A stretch of DNA of 26,006 bases from an uncultured bacterium (lineage in GTDB: Bacteria > Bacillota > Clostridia > Lachnospirales > Lachnospiraceae), in contig CALFUE010000164.1 of assembly GCA_937916345.1 (NCBI GenBank), positions 1-26,006 on the forward strand. The letters run 5' to 3'. Of this stretch, positions 1 to 6,934 are shown piece after piece. Every line of letters begins with the position of its first letter. Positions within the stretch are counted from its first letter, which is position 1. A program made the translations under genes and the position numbers. Under the pieces are notes generated by a model. The model worked only from the letters and a program-made list of their open reading frames with translations, did no database searches and had not been told where the DNA came from.

Positions 1-55
1 CACCGAGCAGGATCCCATGTTCGTGCCTAAGGACAAGCGCGTGACCATCTGGTAA
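1..55 (+). CDS. C-terminal tail of M13-family metallopeptidase (partial, cut by window edge)
   Basis: The window opens inside a reading frame that ends at TAA (53-55) and encodes TEQDPMFVPKDKRVTIW. The DPM-F/Y-x-P...RV-x-x-W ending is typical of M13 (neprilysin/PepO) zinc metallopeptidases of Bacteroidales, which end in a conserved tryptophan. The zinc-binding part of the protein would lie left of the window, so its integrity cannot be judged. The same 55 bases recur exactly at 2667..2721, at the end of a truncated copy of the same gene. Identification rests on the short tail plus the longer copy further right. Confidence 0.6.
   Translation, partial: TEQDPMFVPKDKRVTIW
1..55 (+). repeat. 55-bp direct repeat, left copy
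   Basis: Bases 1..55 are identical to 2667..2721, and the copies diverge immediately after the TAA stop (ggcaaacg versus tagacttg). The repeat may extend left of the window. The pair flanks the restriction-modification genes, so it may be a target-site duplication. It could also be an assembly overlap, because 55 is a common k-mer length. Confidence 0.95.
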
Positions 56-265
56 GGCAAACGACCGTCAAAAATCCGTCAATATAATGAGGGCAGTCCC
101 GTCAATATATTGAGGGCGACTTAGCATCGGGATGTTACAAACACAACGTCCTGATGCTTTTTCTTTCGTGCCCTATTGTCCTCTCGCTTACTCAAAGAGG
201 CTAATACTTCCACTTCGGGCTGACGGATTATTTGCTAACACTCATGAGAAATCAAAAGTTATTTG

Positions 266-296
266 TTTGTCTTGTGGATTCTTTTTTGTATCTTTG
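266..296 (+). promoter_or_regulatory. Bacteroidetes-type promoter of the R-M operon
   Basis: TTTG at 266-269 and TATCTTTG at 289-296 are separated by 19 bp, matching the Bacteroidetes primary sigma consensus TTTG-N19..21-TAnnTTTG. Transcription would start a few bases further on, leaving a leader of about 20 nt before the ATG at 322. Confidence 0.75.
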
Positions 297-321
297 CACG
301 GCAAAAAGCAGAATACGCCCC

Positions 322-1332
322 ATGACATACGTCGAGAAGATAAACTCCCTGCTGACACCCCGAATCACGGAACCCGTGAAGGTCATCGACCTTTTCGCGG
401 GCTGCGGCGGTCTGTCGCTGGGTTTCGAGGCGGCGGGCTACGAGACCATCGGCTACGAGATGGTGCCCTCGGCGGTGGATACCTACAACCGCAACATGAA
501 GGGGCACTGCCACGAGGCGATGCTCTCCGTCGGGCAGGAATATCCCCATGCGGGAATCGTCATCGGGGGGCCGCCGTGCCAGCCGTTCAGCGTCCGCGGA
601 AAGCAGCAAGGCATGAACGACGCGCGCGACGGGTTCCCCATCTTCATCGATGCCGTGCGCCGTCTAGAACCGAAGGTGTTCCTTTTTGAGAACGTGCGCA
701 ACCTCGCTTTCTCCCACAAATGGTATCTCGACCTCATCATCGACGAACTGCGCTCGCTGGGCTACCTCGTCGAGTATCGCTGCCTGAATGCCGTGAACTA
801 TGGCGTGCCGCAGAACCGTGAGCGAATTATCGTCGTGGGCCATCGCTCCAGATTCCGTTTCCCGGCGATGGACAGTGAGAAGGTGACCGTGGGCGAGGCC
901 ATCGGCGACACCATGAACGAGCCGCTGGAGGGCTGCCACTTCCTCACCCCGGCACAGGACAAGTACATTGCCGAGTATGAGCGGAAGTCGGACTGCATCA
1001 ATCCGCGCGACCTCTACGCCGACCGCCCTGCGCGCACCATCACCTGCCGCAACCTTGCCGGAGCCACGAGCGACATGCAGCGTGTACGTCTGCCCGACGG
1101 TCGCCGCCGCCGCATCGTACAGCGCGAGGCCGCACGCCTACAGAGTTTCCCCGACTGGTTCGAGTTCTGCGGCAACGAGGCACAGCAGTTCACCCAGATA
1201 GGAAACGCCGTGCCGCCCCTGCTGGCCTACCGCCTTGCCCTGAGCGTGAAGGAATGCTATGCACAGGAGGTGCGCACGCAGGAGGAAATCGAGGAGCGGA
1301 ACATGATGCTACAACCCCTGTTCGCTGTCTAA
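322..1332 (+). CDS. Type II DNA (cytosine-5) methyltransferase
   Basis: This 336-aa protein transfers a methyl group from S-adenosylmethionine to C5 of cytosine and protects the host from the endonuclease encoded next. The conserved blocks occur in order: SAM-binding DLFAGCGGL (residues 23-31), the catalytic GPPCQPFS (83-90, nucleophile Cys86), ENV (123-125), QNRER (164-168), RLQSFP (272-277) and GNAVPP (294-299). The target-recognition region between the last blocks is short, as in single-specificity enzymes. I chose the ATG at 322 because it lies just after a good promoter and begins a normal family N terminus; the frame stays open upstream to 232, but that stretch spans the promoter. The endonuclease ATG follows one base after the stop, so the two are one operon. 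The recognition sequence cannot be read from the protein. Confidence 0.93.
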   Translation: MTYVEKINSLLTPRITEPVKVIDLFAGCGGLSLGFEAAGYETIGYEMVPSAVDTYNRNMKGHCHEAMLSVGQEYPHAGIVIGGPPCQPFSVRGKQQGMNDARDGFPIFIDAVRRLEPKVFLFENVRNLAFSHKWYLDLIIDELRSLGYLVEYRCLNAVNYGVPQNRERIIVVGHRSRFRFPAMDSEKVTVGEAIGDTMNEPLEGCHFLTPAQDKYIAEYERKSDCINPRDLYADRPARTITCRNLAGATSDMQRVRLPDGRRRRIVQREAARLQSFPDWFEFCGNEAQQFTQIGNAVPPLLAYRLALSVKECYAQEVRTQEEIEERNMMLQPLFAV

Positions 1333-1333
1333 G

Positions 1334-2323
1334 ATGAAAGATATCAAGATAAACAAATCGCCCCGCGTCACGCGGCTCGTCAAGTCGATGCTCGCCATAC
1401 TGGAAGCCGTGGGCATCCCGCTCGAAAACGTGCATGACCGCACGCGGATGCGCATCGCCGAAGCCGTCCTGGCCGTGGCTGGCATCAAGAAGTCCTTCGC
1501 CGAGGCCGTATCGTCCGACGACAAGAGATTCCTGACGACGAGGCAAATCATCGATTACGAAAACAAATATCTGGAAGGCAACTACTCGCCGGGTTCCTAC
1601 GACGACATACGCCGCCACCACCTTATCCTGCTGACCACCGCAGGATACGTCGTCAGTTCGTCGCAAATCGGCACCCAGTCCACCAACAACCCCACCCGCG
1701 GCTATGCCTGTTCGCCCATCTTTGCCGAACTGCTGCGCACCTACGGCACGCGGCAGTGGGCGCAGACACTGGCCGACTTCAGGCAGAAGAACGAGGAACT
1801 CAGAGAGCAACTCGCCCGGAAGCGCGAACTGGAGCGCATTCCCGTCACGCTGCCTTCGGGTGTGGAAGTACGCCTGTCCGCCGGCGAGCACAACGAACTA
1901 CAGCGCGACATCGTCCAGGAGTTCCTGCCCCGTTTCGGCTTTGGTGCTGAAGTGCTCTACCTTGGCGACACCACCGACAAATACCTCATCCGCGAGGACG
2001 CGAAACTAAGAGCCCTCAAATTCTTCTCCCTGGAGCACGAAGAACTGCCCGACATCGTGGCCTACAGCCGTGAGAAGAACCTGCTCTTCATGATAGAAGC
2101 CGTCCACAGTTTCGGGCAGATGGGCGAGATACGTGTCAAGAAACTCAAGGACAAACTGCTGGACTGCACCGCCATGCTCGTCTTCGTCTCCGCCTTTGAG
2201 AACAAGAAGACGTTCCGCAAGTTCTCCGACGACATCGCATGGGAGTCGGAGGTGTGGCTGGCCGACAGCCCCGACCACATGATTCACTTCAACGGCTACA
2301 AGTTCCTGGAGATTCACAAGTAG
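1334..2323 (+). CDS. Type II restriction endonuclease, BsuBI/PstI family
   Basis: This 329-aa protein is the cleavage partner of the preceding methyltransferase. The C-terminal half (about residues 170-325) reads like the BsuBI/PstI family. It has LSAGEHNELQ (181-190), EFLPRFGFGAEVLYLGDT (196-213), the presumed active-site blocks ELPD (237-240) and IEAVHS (254-259), and the late blocks WESEVWLADSPDH and IHFNG. The N-terminal half (helical, with a charged segment around 150-168) matches the less conserved N-terminal domain. The length is normal for the family and no frameshift is visible. BsuBI and PstI cut CTGCAG, so that site is a reasonable guess. Those two enzymes are paired with adenine methyltransferases, whereas the partner here is a cytosine-5 enzyme. 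Confidence 0.88.
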   Translation: MKDIKINKSPRVTRLVKSMLAILEAVGIPLENVHDRTRMRIAEAVLAVAGIKKSFAEAVSSDDKRFLTTRQIIDYENKYLEGNYSPGSYDDIRRHHLILLTTAGYVVSSSQIGTQSTNNPTRGYACSPIFAELLRTYGTRQWAQTLADFRQKNEELREQLARKRELERIPVTLPSGVEVRLSAGEHNELQRDIVQEFLPRFGFGAEVLYLGDTTDKYLIREDAKLRALKFFSLEHEELPDIVAYSREKNLLFMIEAVHSFGQMGEIRVKKLKDKLLDCTAMLVFVSAFENKKTFRKFSDDIAWESEVWLADSPDHMIHFNGYKFLEIHK

Positions 2324-2465
2324 CAAATAGTCATTTTCTGTAGGAATCATTCACTATCGTAAGATGGCTGTTGCCCTGCTCCAGCAAGAGGAAGCGATGA
2401 GTGAAATTGATGATATTATACATTTGTAAGAAGTCATCGCCAATTCGGATGTACAATGGATTCTT

Positions 2466-2504
2466 ATTCGTATCTTTGCCATGTGAACAGGCAAAGATAC
2501 GAAT
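2466..2504. repeat. Perfect 15-bp inverted repeat carrying two opposed promoter -7 boxes
   Basis: ATTCGTATCTTTGCC at 2466-2480 is the exact reverse complement of 2490-2504, with a 9-nt loop. Each arm contains a TAnnTTTG box (plus strand 2471-2478, minus strand 2492-2499). It lies between the R-M operon and the truncated M13 tail. It could act as a terminator-like hairpin, as two facing promoters, or mark a recombination boundary. No T-tract follows. Confidence 0.8.
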
Positions 2505-2517
2505 TTGTTACACTGAG

Positions 2518-2721
2518 ATGACAGAAGAACAAATTGCATCGAAGAAAGAACATGCTGGGGAAAAGAAAGCCTCGATGAAGCGTCGTGACGACCATCACGA
2601 GTTAGGCAAGTGGCGCGTCAACGGTCAGTTGCCGCACATCGACGCTTGGTACGAAGTCTTCGGCATCACCGAGCAGGATCCCATGTTCGTGCCTAAGGAC
2701 AAGCGCGTGACCATCTGGTAA
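2518..2721 (+). pseudogene. Truncated M13 metallopeptidase C-terminus (duplicated gene end)
   Basis: A 67-aa frame from the ATG at 2518 ends with the tail of an M13-family zinc metallopeptidase. HHELGKWRVNG (including the substrate-binding Arg-Val-Asn region of the family) is followed by LPHIDAWYEVFGI, DPMFVP and the terminal RVTIW. The HExxH and ExxD zinc motifs are absent, so this cannot be an active peptidase. The last 55 bp are identical to the tail at the left edge of the window. The first 20 residues are rich in Lys and Glu and do not resemble M13, suggesting homology begins around 2575. The best explanation is a leftover partial copy made when the R-M genes entered next to an intact M13 gene. 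It ends 9 bp before the convergent dapL stop. Confidence 0.7.
2667..2721 (+). repeat. 55-bp direct repeat, right copy
   Basis: This is the exact copy of bases 1..55, covering the last 18 codons of the truncated M13 tail including the stop. The two copies bracket about 2.6 kb containing the R-M operon. Confidence 0.95.
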
Positions 2722-2730
2722 TAGACTTGA

Positions 2731-3960
2731 TTACCTCAACCAGTTCTCCAGTCGATGCAGGGCTTCGTCGGTCTGTTCACGCTGTCCGAAAGCAGTGAAG
2801 CGGACATATCCCTCGCCCGAAGGACCGAACCCTGCGCCTGGAGCGCATACGACATGTGCGCCATAGAGCATTTCCTCGAAGAATTTCCACGAACTGTGGC
2901 CATTGGGTGTGCGCGCCCAAATATAAGGTGCATCCTCGCCTCCATAGCACTCGAAGCCAAGGCGGCGTAATGTGTGGAGTATGTGCCGGGCATTCTGCAT
3001 ATAATAGTCGATGGTGGATTGTACCTGTTGCTTCCCTTCTGGCGTGTAAATGGCTTCGGCAGCACGCTGTGAAATGTAACTGGCTCCATTGAACTTAGCG
3101 CATTGGCGACGGAACCATAGTTGGTGGAGTGGAAGACGCTCGCCAGACAAAGTGGCGACAGTCACCTCTTTGGGTATTACCGTATAGCCACAACGAATGC
3201 CCGTAAAACCTGCGGTCTTGGAATAGGAGCGGAACTCAACGGCACACTTGCGGGCACCTCGAATTTCATAGATGCTGTGAGGTATGTCGGGATTTTGTAT
3301 GTATGCTTGATAGGCTGCATCAAAAAAGATGAGCACATCGTTCTGCAGCGCATAGTTCACCCATTTGCGCAGTTCACTCTTCGTGATGACGGTGCCCGTA
3401 GGGTTGTTGGGGAAACAGAGATAGATGACATCGACCCTATGGTGCGGCAGCTGTGGTACAAAGCCGTGTTCAGCGATACAGGGAATGTAGGTGACATTGA
3501 CCCACCGCCCGTCCTTCTGAAATCCTGTGCGACCAATCATGGCATTGGATTCGAGGTAGGCAGGGTAGATAGGGTCGGTGACTGCTATCGAGTTGTCCCA
3601 ACGGATGAGTTCCTGAAAATTGCCAATGTCGCTCTTCGCTCCGTCGCTGATGAATATCTCGCTTCGGTCAAGATGCACGCCACGAGGCAGGAAATCGTGT
3701 TTCAGAATGGCATCGCGCAGGAAGTCGTAACCTTGCTCAGGTCCGTAGCCGCGAAAGCCCGAAACTGTGGACATCTCGTCGGCAGCCTTATGGATGGCAT
3801 CGACGACCGCAGGTGCCAAAGGTTGTGTGACATCGCCAAAACCGAGAGAGATTACATCGGCTCGTGGATTTATCCCCTTGAAAGCGTTTACCTTTTTGAC
3901 CATATCGGAAAAAAGATAGTTGTCAGGGAGTTTTAGAAAATGTTCGTTTACTAATGCCAT
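2731..3960 (-). CDS. dapL: LL-diaminopimelate aminotransferase
   Basis: This PLP-dependent enzyme converts tetrahydrodipicolinate directly to LL-diaminopimelate, using glutamate as amino donor, for lysine and peptidoglycan synthesis. The 409-aa length is standard. Visible signatures are the N-terminal LPDNYLFSDM typical of DapL, FGDVTQPL (41-48), SDGAKSD (105-111), FPNNPTGT (183-190), the PLP-phenol-binding FDAAYQAY (213-220), and the Schiff-base lysine in SYSKTAGFTG (Lys248). The C-terminal GEGYVRFTAFG supplies the conserved carboxylate-binding arginine. The ATG at 3960 gives the usual family start, and there is no Shine-Dalgarno site. It converges with the M13 remnant and diverges from glmS. 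The presence of DapL is typical of Bacteroidales. Confidence 0.96.
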   Translation of the reverse strand: MALVNEHFLKLPDNYLFSDMVKKVNAFKGINPRADVISLGFGDVTQPLAPAVVDAIHKAADEMSTVSGFRGYGPEQGYDFLRDAILKHDFLPRGVHLDRSEIFISDGAKSDIGNFQELIRWDNSIAVTDPIYPAYLESNAMIGRTGFQKDGRWVNVTYIPCIAEHGFVPQLPHHRVDVIYLCFPNNPTGTVITKSELRKWVNYALQNDVLIFFDAAYQAYIQNPDIPHSIYEIRGARKCAVEFRSYSKTAGFTGIRCGYTVIPKEVTVATLSGERLPLHQLWFRRQCAKFNGASYISQRAAEAIYTPEGKQQVQSTIDYYMQNARHILHTLRRLGFECYGGEDAPYIWARTPNGHSSWKFFEEMLYGAHVVCAPGAGFGPSGEGYVRFTAFGQREQTDEALHRLENWLR

Positions 3961-3998
3961 ATAGTGCTAACCTTGTGTCTTGTTACTGAATCTGGATG

Positions 3999-4030
3999 CA
4001 AAGAAAGCATAAAATGAATTAAGACGAAAA
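3999..4030 (-). promoter_or_regulatory. Possible dapL promoter
   Basis: On the minus strand TTTCTTTG (4006-3999) is a 7-of-8 match to TAnnTTTG, and TTTT (4030-4027) lies 20 bp upstream as a weak TTTG box. The leader to the ATG at 3960 would be about 30 nt. The rest of the 295-bp divergent spacer (3961-4255) is AT-rich and shows nothing beyond this and the glmS promoter. Confidence 0.4.
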
Positions 4031-4182
4031 GAAATTGTCGCTTATTTTCTCTTTCCTCCTTCAAAAACTTTCATATTGAAACATTTTACGGACTAAAGGG
4101 GCGCAAAAGACAAGGAAAAAGTCTCAGAATGATAATAAATTATTACTTTTTCGTGATTTCTTACACCAAACAAGCATATAAT

Positions 4183-4214
4183 TATGTGTTTTCTCGGAAA
4201 ACACATTATCTTTG
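4183..4214 (+). promoter_or_regulatory. glmS promoter
   Basis: TATCTTTG at 4207-4214 is an exact TAnnTTTG box. TATG at 4183-4186, 20 bp upstream, is a 3-of-4 match to TTTG. The 41-nt stretch to the glmS ATG is AT-rich and lacks a Shine-Dalgarno site, as is usual in Bacteroidetes. I see no glmS ribozyme-like sequence in this short leader. Confidence 0.6.
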
Positions 4215-4255
4215 CACCCAATATCGTTAACATATAAACTTAAATATTATATATT

Positions 4256-6103
4256 ATGTGTGGAATTGTTGGATACATAGGGAAAAGAAAGGCTTATCCC
4301 ATCCTGATAAAATCATTGCAGCGACTTGAATATCGTGGCTACGACAGTGCCGGTGTGGCAATGATTAGCGAGAGCGGAGAACTGAATGTGTATAAAGCAA
4401 AGGGGAAAGTGGCTGACCTCGAAGCCTTTTGCGAGGAGAAAGACATCAGCGGATGTGTAGGAATAGCCCACACCCGTTGGGCCACACACGGCGAGCCCAG
4501 CAGCACGAATGCCCACCCACACTATTCTGCCTCGGGTCGCCTGGCGCTCATCCACAACGGCATCATAGAAAACTACGCCACCATCAAGGAAAAACTTATG
4601 GCTCGGGGCATCCAATTCAAGAGTGTTACCGACACAGAGGTGCTGGTGCAACTCTTCGAGCATATTATGGTAAGCAATAAACTCGATTTGCTCGAAGCCG
4701 TACAGGTAGGGCTGCACCAAGTCATCGGTGCCTACGCCATCGCCATCCTCGACCGCGAGCATCCCGACACCATCGTTTGTGCGCGCCAAAGTTCGCCGCT
4801 GGTGGTGGGGCTGGGCAAAGAAGGAGACTTCTTCCTGGCCTCCGATGCAAGTCCCATCGCTGAATACACCGACAAGGTGGTTTACCTGAACGATGGAGAT
4901 ATAGCCGTTTTGCACTACGGAGAACAATTGCACGTAGTGAATCTGGAAAATGTAACACAGCACCCAAAGGTAAAGCAGATTGATGTGACGCTGGGGCAAC
5001 TGGAAAAGGGCGGCTACCCGTTTTTCATGCTCAAGGAAATCTTTGAGCAACCTAATTGCATCCGAAATTGTATGCGTGGACGCATCAATGTGGATGCCGA
5101 CCGCATCGTTTTGTCAGCCGTAATCGACTACCGCGAGAAATTGGCAAAGGCTCGACGCATTATCATTGTAGCGTGTGGGACATCGTGGCACGCAGGTCTC
5201 ATCGGCAAGCAACTCATCGAAAGCCTTTGTCGCATCCCTGTGGAGGTGGAATACGCTTCAGAATTCCGATATCGGCAACCTGTCATCTTCCCCGATGATG
5301 TGGTCATAGCAATCTCGCAGAGCGGGGAAACCGCCGACACTCTGGCCGCCATCGAATTAGCACGTAAGGCTGGTGCCTTTGTGTTTGGTATCTGCAACGC
5401 TATCGGTGCTTCCATTCCCCGACAAACCGCCACAGGCGTCTATATCCATGTAGGACCTGAGATTGGTGTCGCAAGCACGAAAGCATTTACCGGACAGGTT
5501 ACCGTACTATCCATGCTCGCACTCTGTCTCGCCAACGAGCGGGGCACCATATCCAAAGAACTCTACAAGGAAATGGTGGAGGAACTGACGCACATCCCCG
5601 AGAAGATGGAGGAGGCCCTGAACACCAACGAACAGATAGGTCAACTGGCACCCATCTTTACCTACGCGAAAAACTGCCTCTATCTCGGACGTGGCTATAA
5701 CTATCCTGTGGCACTGGAAGGAGCCTTGAAACTAAAGGAAATCTCGTATATCCACGCCGAGGGGTATCCTGCCGCCGAGATGAAACACGGCCCGATAGCC
5801 CTCATCGACTCTGAGATGCCCGTGTTTGTGATTGCCACGCGTGACAAACTCTACGAGAAAGTCATCAGCAACATCCAGGAGGTTCGCGCACGCGGCGGTC
5901 GAGTGATTGCCCTTGTCACCAAGGGAGATGAGCAGATTCGCCATCTGGCAGACCATGTTATCGAACTCCCCGATACTCTCGAATGCTTCCAACCCCTTAT
6001 TGCCTCCATTCCCCTGCAACTTCTGGCCTACCACATCGCAGTTTGTAAGGGGAAGGATGTTGACAGACCTCGCAATCTCGCCAAAAGCGTTACGGTGGAA
6101 TAG
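4256..6103 (+). CDS. glmS: Glutamine--fructose-6-phosphate aminotransferase (isomerizing)
   Basis: GlmS makes glucosamine-6-phosphate from fructose-6-phosphate and glutamine, the first step toward UDP-GlcNAc for cell wall and LPS. The 615-aa length matches the family (about 610). The N-terminal class II glutaminase domain begins MCGIVGYIG, with catalytic Cys2 exposed after Met removal, and has HTRWATHG near residue 75. Two SIS sugar-isomerase domains follow, with SQSGETADT, the GPEIGVASTKAFTGQ loop and GRGYNYPVALEGALKLKE ahead of EGYPAAEMKHGP. The C terminus ends LAKSVTVE, the conserved tail that closes over the active site. It is a monocistronic housekeeping gene with its own promoter, and no defects are visible. 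Confidence 0.98.
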   Translation: MCGIVGYIGKRKAYPILIKSLQRLEYRGYDSAGVAMISESGELNVYKAKGKVADLEAFCEEKDISGCVGIAHTRWATHGEPSSTNAHPHYSASGRLALIHNGIIENYATIKEKLMARGIQFKSVTDTEVLVQLFEHIMVSNKLDLLEAVQVGLHQVIGAYAIAILDREHPDTIVCARQSSPLVVGLGKEGDFFLASDASPIAEYTDKVVYLNDGDIAVLHYGEQLHVVNLENVTQHPKVKQIDVTLGQLEKGGYPFFMLKEIFEQPNCIRNCMRGRINVDADRIVLSAVIDYREKLAKARRIIIVACGTSWHAGLIGKQLIESLCRIPVEVEYASEFRYRQPVIFPDDVVIAISQSGETADTLAAIELARKAGAFVFGICNAIGASIPRQTATGVYIHVGPEIGVASTKAFTGQVTVLSMLALCLANERGTISKELYKEMVEELTHIPEKMEEALNTNEQIGQLAPIFTYAKNCLYLGRGYNYPVALEGALKLKEISYIHAEGYPAAEMKHGPIALIDSEMPVFVIATRDKLYEKVISNIQEVRARGGRVIALVTKGDEQIRHLADHVIELPDTLECFQPLIASIPLQLLAYHIAVCKGKDVDRPRNLAKSVTVE

Positions 6104-6110
6104 GCCAATT

Positions 6111-6188
6111 TTAACCTTAACGATAACCTTAACCTTAACCTTAATTTTCAATTTTCAACTTTCTCATTCTCTCATTTTCTCATTCTCA
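6111..6188. repeat. Low-complexity TTAACC / TCTCATT repeat tract
   Basis: After the glmS stop there is a run of short direct repeats: TTAACC units (6111-6143), AATTTTC units (6143-6157), then TCTCATT units (6162-6186). The segment 6161-6182 is the exact reverse complement of 6905-6926, the purine-rich stretch in front of the DUF2764 gene. No transcript or protein can be supported here. Confidence 0.8.
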
Positions 6189-6249
6189 AATTTATTCGTA
6201 TCTTTAACCTGCGGTTTTTGACACTCTCGCTCGGATTTCCTCAAATAGA

Positions 6250-6281
6250 TTTGGGAAATCGCTCGCTTATTCGTATCTTTG
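6250..6281 (+). promoter_or_regulatory. V-ATPase operon promoter
   Basis: TTTG (6250-6253), a 20-bp spacer and TATCTTTG (6274-6281) form a full Bacteroidetes promoter match. The ATG at 6315 follows after about 30 nt of AT-rich leader. A second TTATTCGTATCTTT stretch at 6192-6205 lacks the final G and is probably a decayed copy. Confidence 0.75.
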
Positions 6282-6314
6282 CGCCTGAAATATAAAATAA
6301 TCATTATTATATAT

Positions 6315-6899
6315 ATGGAAAAGATTCAAGAACTCACTGAGAAAATTTATCGTGAGGGGGTCGAGAAAGGCCAGCAGGAGGCAGAGCGCATCGTAGCCGA
6401 AGCCAAGGCCCAGGCCGAAAAGATTGTGGCTGAGGCCAAGCAACAGGCTCAGACCATCGAACAGGTGGCCAAGAAGAAGGCAGCCGAACTGGACACGAAC
6501 ACGAAGAACGAGCTGAAACTGTACACCGGTCAGGCACTGAATGCGCTGAAGAGCGAGGTGGTCAATGTACTGACCGACAAGGTTGTGGGCAGCGAAGTGG
6601 AGAAGTTGGCTCAGGACAAGGACTTCCTTGGGAAGTTTGCCGTTTCGTTGGCAGAGAAATGGGCAGGAGAACAGCCCGTCATAGCCACGGCTGATGCCGA
6701 GAGCCTGAAGGCTTACTTCATGAAACATGCTAAGGAACTTTTGGATAAAGGTTTGAAAATCGAGCAGGTGAACGGTGTACAAAGTCTATTCACCATCCAG
6801 CCCGAAGACGGAAGTTACAAGGTGCAGTTCGGCAAGGATGAGTTCGAAAGCTACTTCAAGGCCTTCCTGCGTCCTCAACTCGTAGAGATGCTGTTCTGA
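6315..6899 (+). CDS. atpE: V-type ATP synthase subunit E
   Basis: This 194-aa protein is the peripheral-stalk subunit E of a V/A-type ATPase, which links the catalytic A3B3 head to the membrane part. The N-terminal two fifths (residues 1-75) is an unbroken charged helix rich in Lys, Glu, Ala and Gln (KAQAEKIVAEAKQQAQTIE), predicted coiled coil. The C-terminal part is a globular domain that usually contacts the head. The ATG at 6315 is preferred because it follows a promoter by about 30 nt; an in-frame TTG at 6279 lies inside that promoter. The next gene is DUF2764, which accompanies subunit E in Bacteroidetes V-ATPase operons, and this supports the call. The expected A, B, D, I and K subunits do not follow, because the sequence changes origin at about 7,720. 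Confidence 0.88.
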   Translation: MEKIQELTEKIYREGVEKGQQEAERIVAEAKAQAEKIVAEAKQQAQTIEQVAKKKAAELDTNTKNELKLYTGQALNALKSEVVNVLTDKVVGSEVEKLAQDKDFLGKFAVSLAEKWAGEQPVIATADAESLKAYFMKHAKELLDKGLKIEQVNGVQSLFTIQPEDGSYKVQFGKDEFESYFKAFLRPQLVEMLF

Positions 6900-6904
6900 G
6901 AGAT

Positions 6905-6926
6905 TGAGAAAATGAGAGAATGAGAA
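6905..6926. repeat. Purine-rich inverted partner of the 6161-6182 repeat
   Basis: This stretch of GAGAAAATGAGAGAATGA units is the exact reverse complement of 6161-6182. It sits between the subunit E stop and the DUF2764 start codon at 6935. The two arms therefore bracket the subunit E gene. The same kind of simple repeat could arise by slippage. Confidence 0.75.
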
Positions 6927-6934
6927 AATGAGAA

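Noticed and set aside
132..689. Plus-strand frame overlapping the methyltransferase start
   Set aside because: It covers the promoter and is out of frame with the strong C5 methyltransferase motifs; its Arg/Gly-rich product is typical of a GC-rich shadow frame.
3121..3936. Long open frame on the plus strand inside dapL
   Set aside because: It is the antisense shadow of a clear dapL gene; its product has no family features and no ribosome site.
4215..4255. glmS ribozyme in the leader
   Set aside because: The leader is about 40 nt of AT-rich sequence without the conserved ribozyme core, which is also a Firmicutes feature.
4313..5050. Long open frame on the minus strand inside glmS
   Set aside because: It is antisense to the conserved glutaminase domain and resembles no protein family.
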